A stretch of DNA of 6,119 bases, from positions 1-6,119 of the forward strand of contig DUVO01000023.1 in NCBI GenBank assembly GCA_012841005.1, given 5' to 3'. This document shows, one piece after another, positions 6,104 through 6,119 of this stretch. Numbering within the stretch: position 1 is the first letter of the stretch; each line of letters opens with the position of its first letter. A program made the translations under genes and the position numbers. A model generated the notes under the pieces. It searched no databases, was not told the origin of the DNA, and saw only the letters and a program-made list of their open reading frames with translations. The stretch is from Bacillota bacterium. GTDB taxonomy: Bacteria > Bacillota > DTU030.

Positions 6104-6119
6104 AATTTCTACTGTTTAA

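Overview
The window looks like ordinary chromosomal DNA of a low-to-mid G+C Firmicute, most likely a Clostridia/Peptococcaceae-type anaerobe. This is inferred from the gene families: a YpsC-type THUMP methyltransferase, a YhaM-type OB-fold/HD exoribonuclease, and a GGDEF + HD-GYP protein whose linker and HHEWWNG motif are of a kind I associate with Clostridia. Strong AGGAGG-like ribosome sites and TTG/GTG starts agree with this. No mobile element, CRISPR array, tRNA or rRNA was found. The only anti-phage or secretion-like signal is an unassigned membrane protein.

Layout: two plus-strand genes occupy the left third and four minus-strand genes the rest, so the two blocks converge near 2370-2430. 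From left to right they are: (1) the 3' part of a cyclic-di-GMP signalling protein, cut by the left edge (1-1086, +); (2) a 387-residue rRNA guanine methyltransferase of the RlmL/YpsC class (1206-2369, +), with its own likely promoter and a clear ribosome site; (3) a 12-bp perfect inverted repeat in the convergent gap; (4) a 171-residue protein ending in a J-domain-like segment that lacks the HPD triad (2430-2945, -); (5) a single-domain Old Yellow Enzyme flavin oxidoreductase (3043-4017, -); (6) a YhaM-like 3'-5' exoribonuclease (4153-5178, -); (7) a six-helix membrane protein of unknown role (5252-6091, -). No gene-free stretch exceeds about 135 bases.

The genes do not form one obvious pathway. 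The methyltransferase and YhaM both belong to RNA metabolism, and the GGDEF/HD-GYP protein belongs to second-messenger signalling. The minus-strand genes are separated by 73-135 bases, so they may be separate transcription units or a loosely spaced run; no gene pair overlaps. The observations most worth a second look are two 'degenerate active site' cases: the HD-GYP domain has lost two expected metal-ligand positions beside an intact GGDEF site, and the J-like protein has VAA where HPD should be. Base composition also varies strongly between genes, and the flavin oxidoreductase gene is much the G+C-richest.
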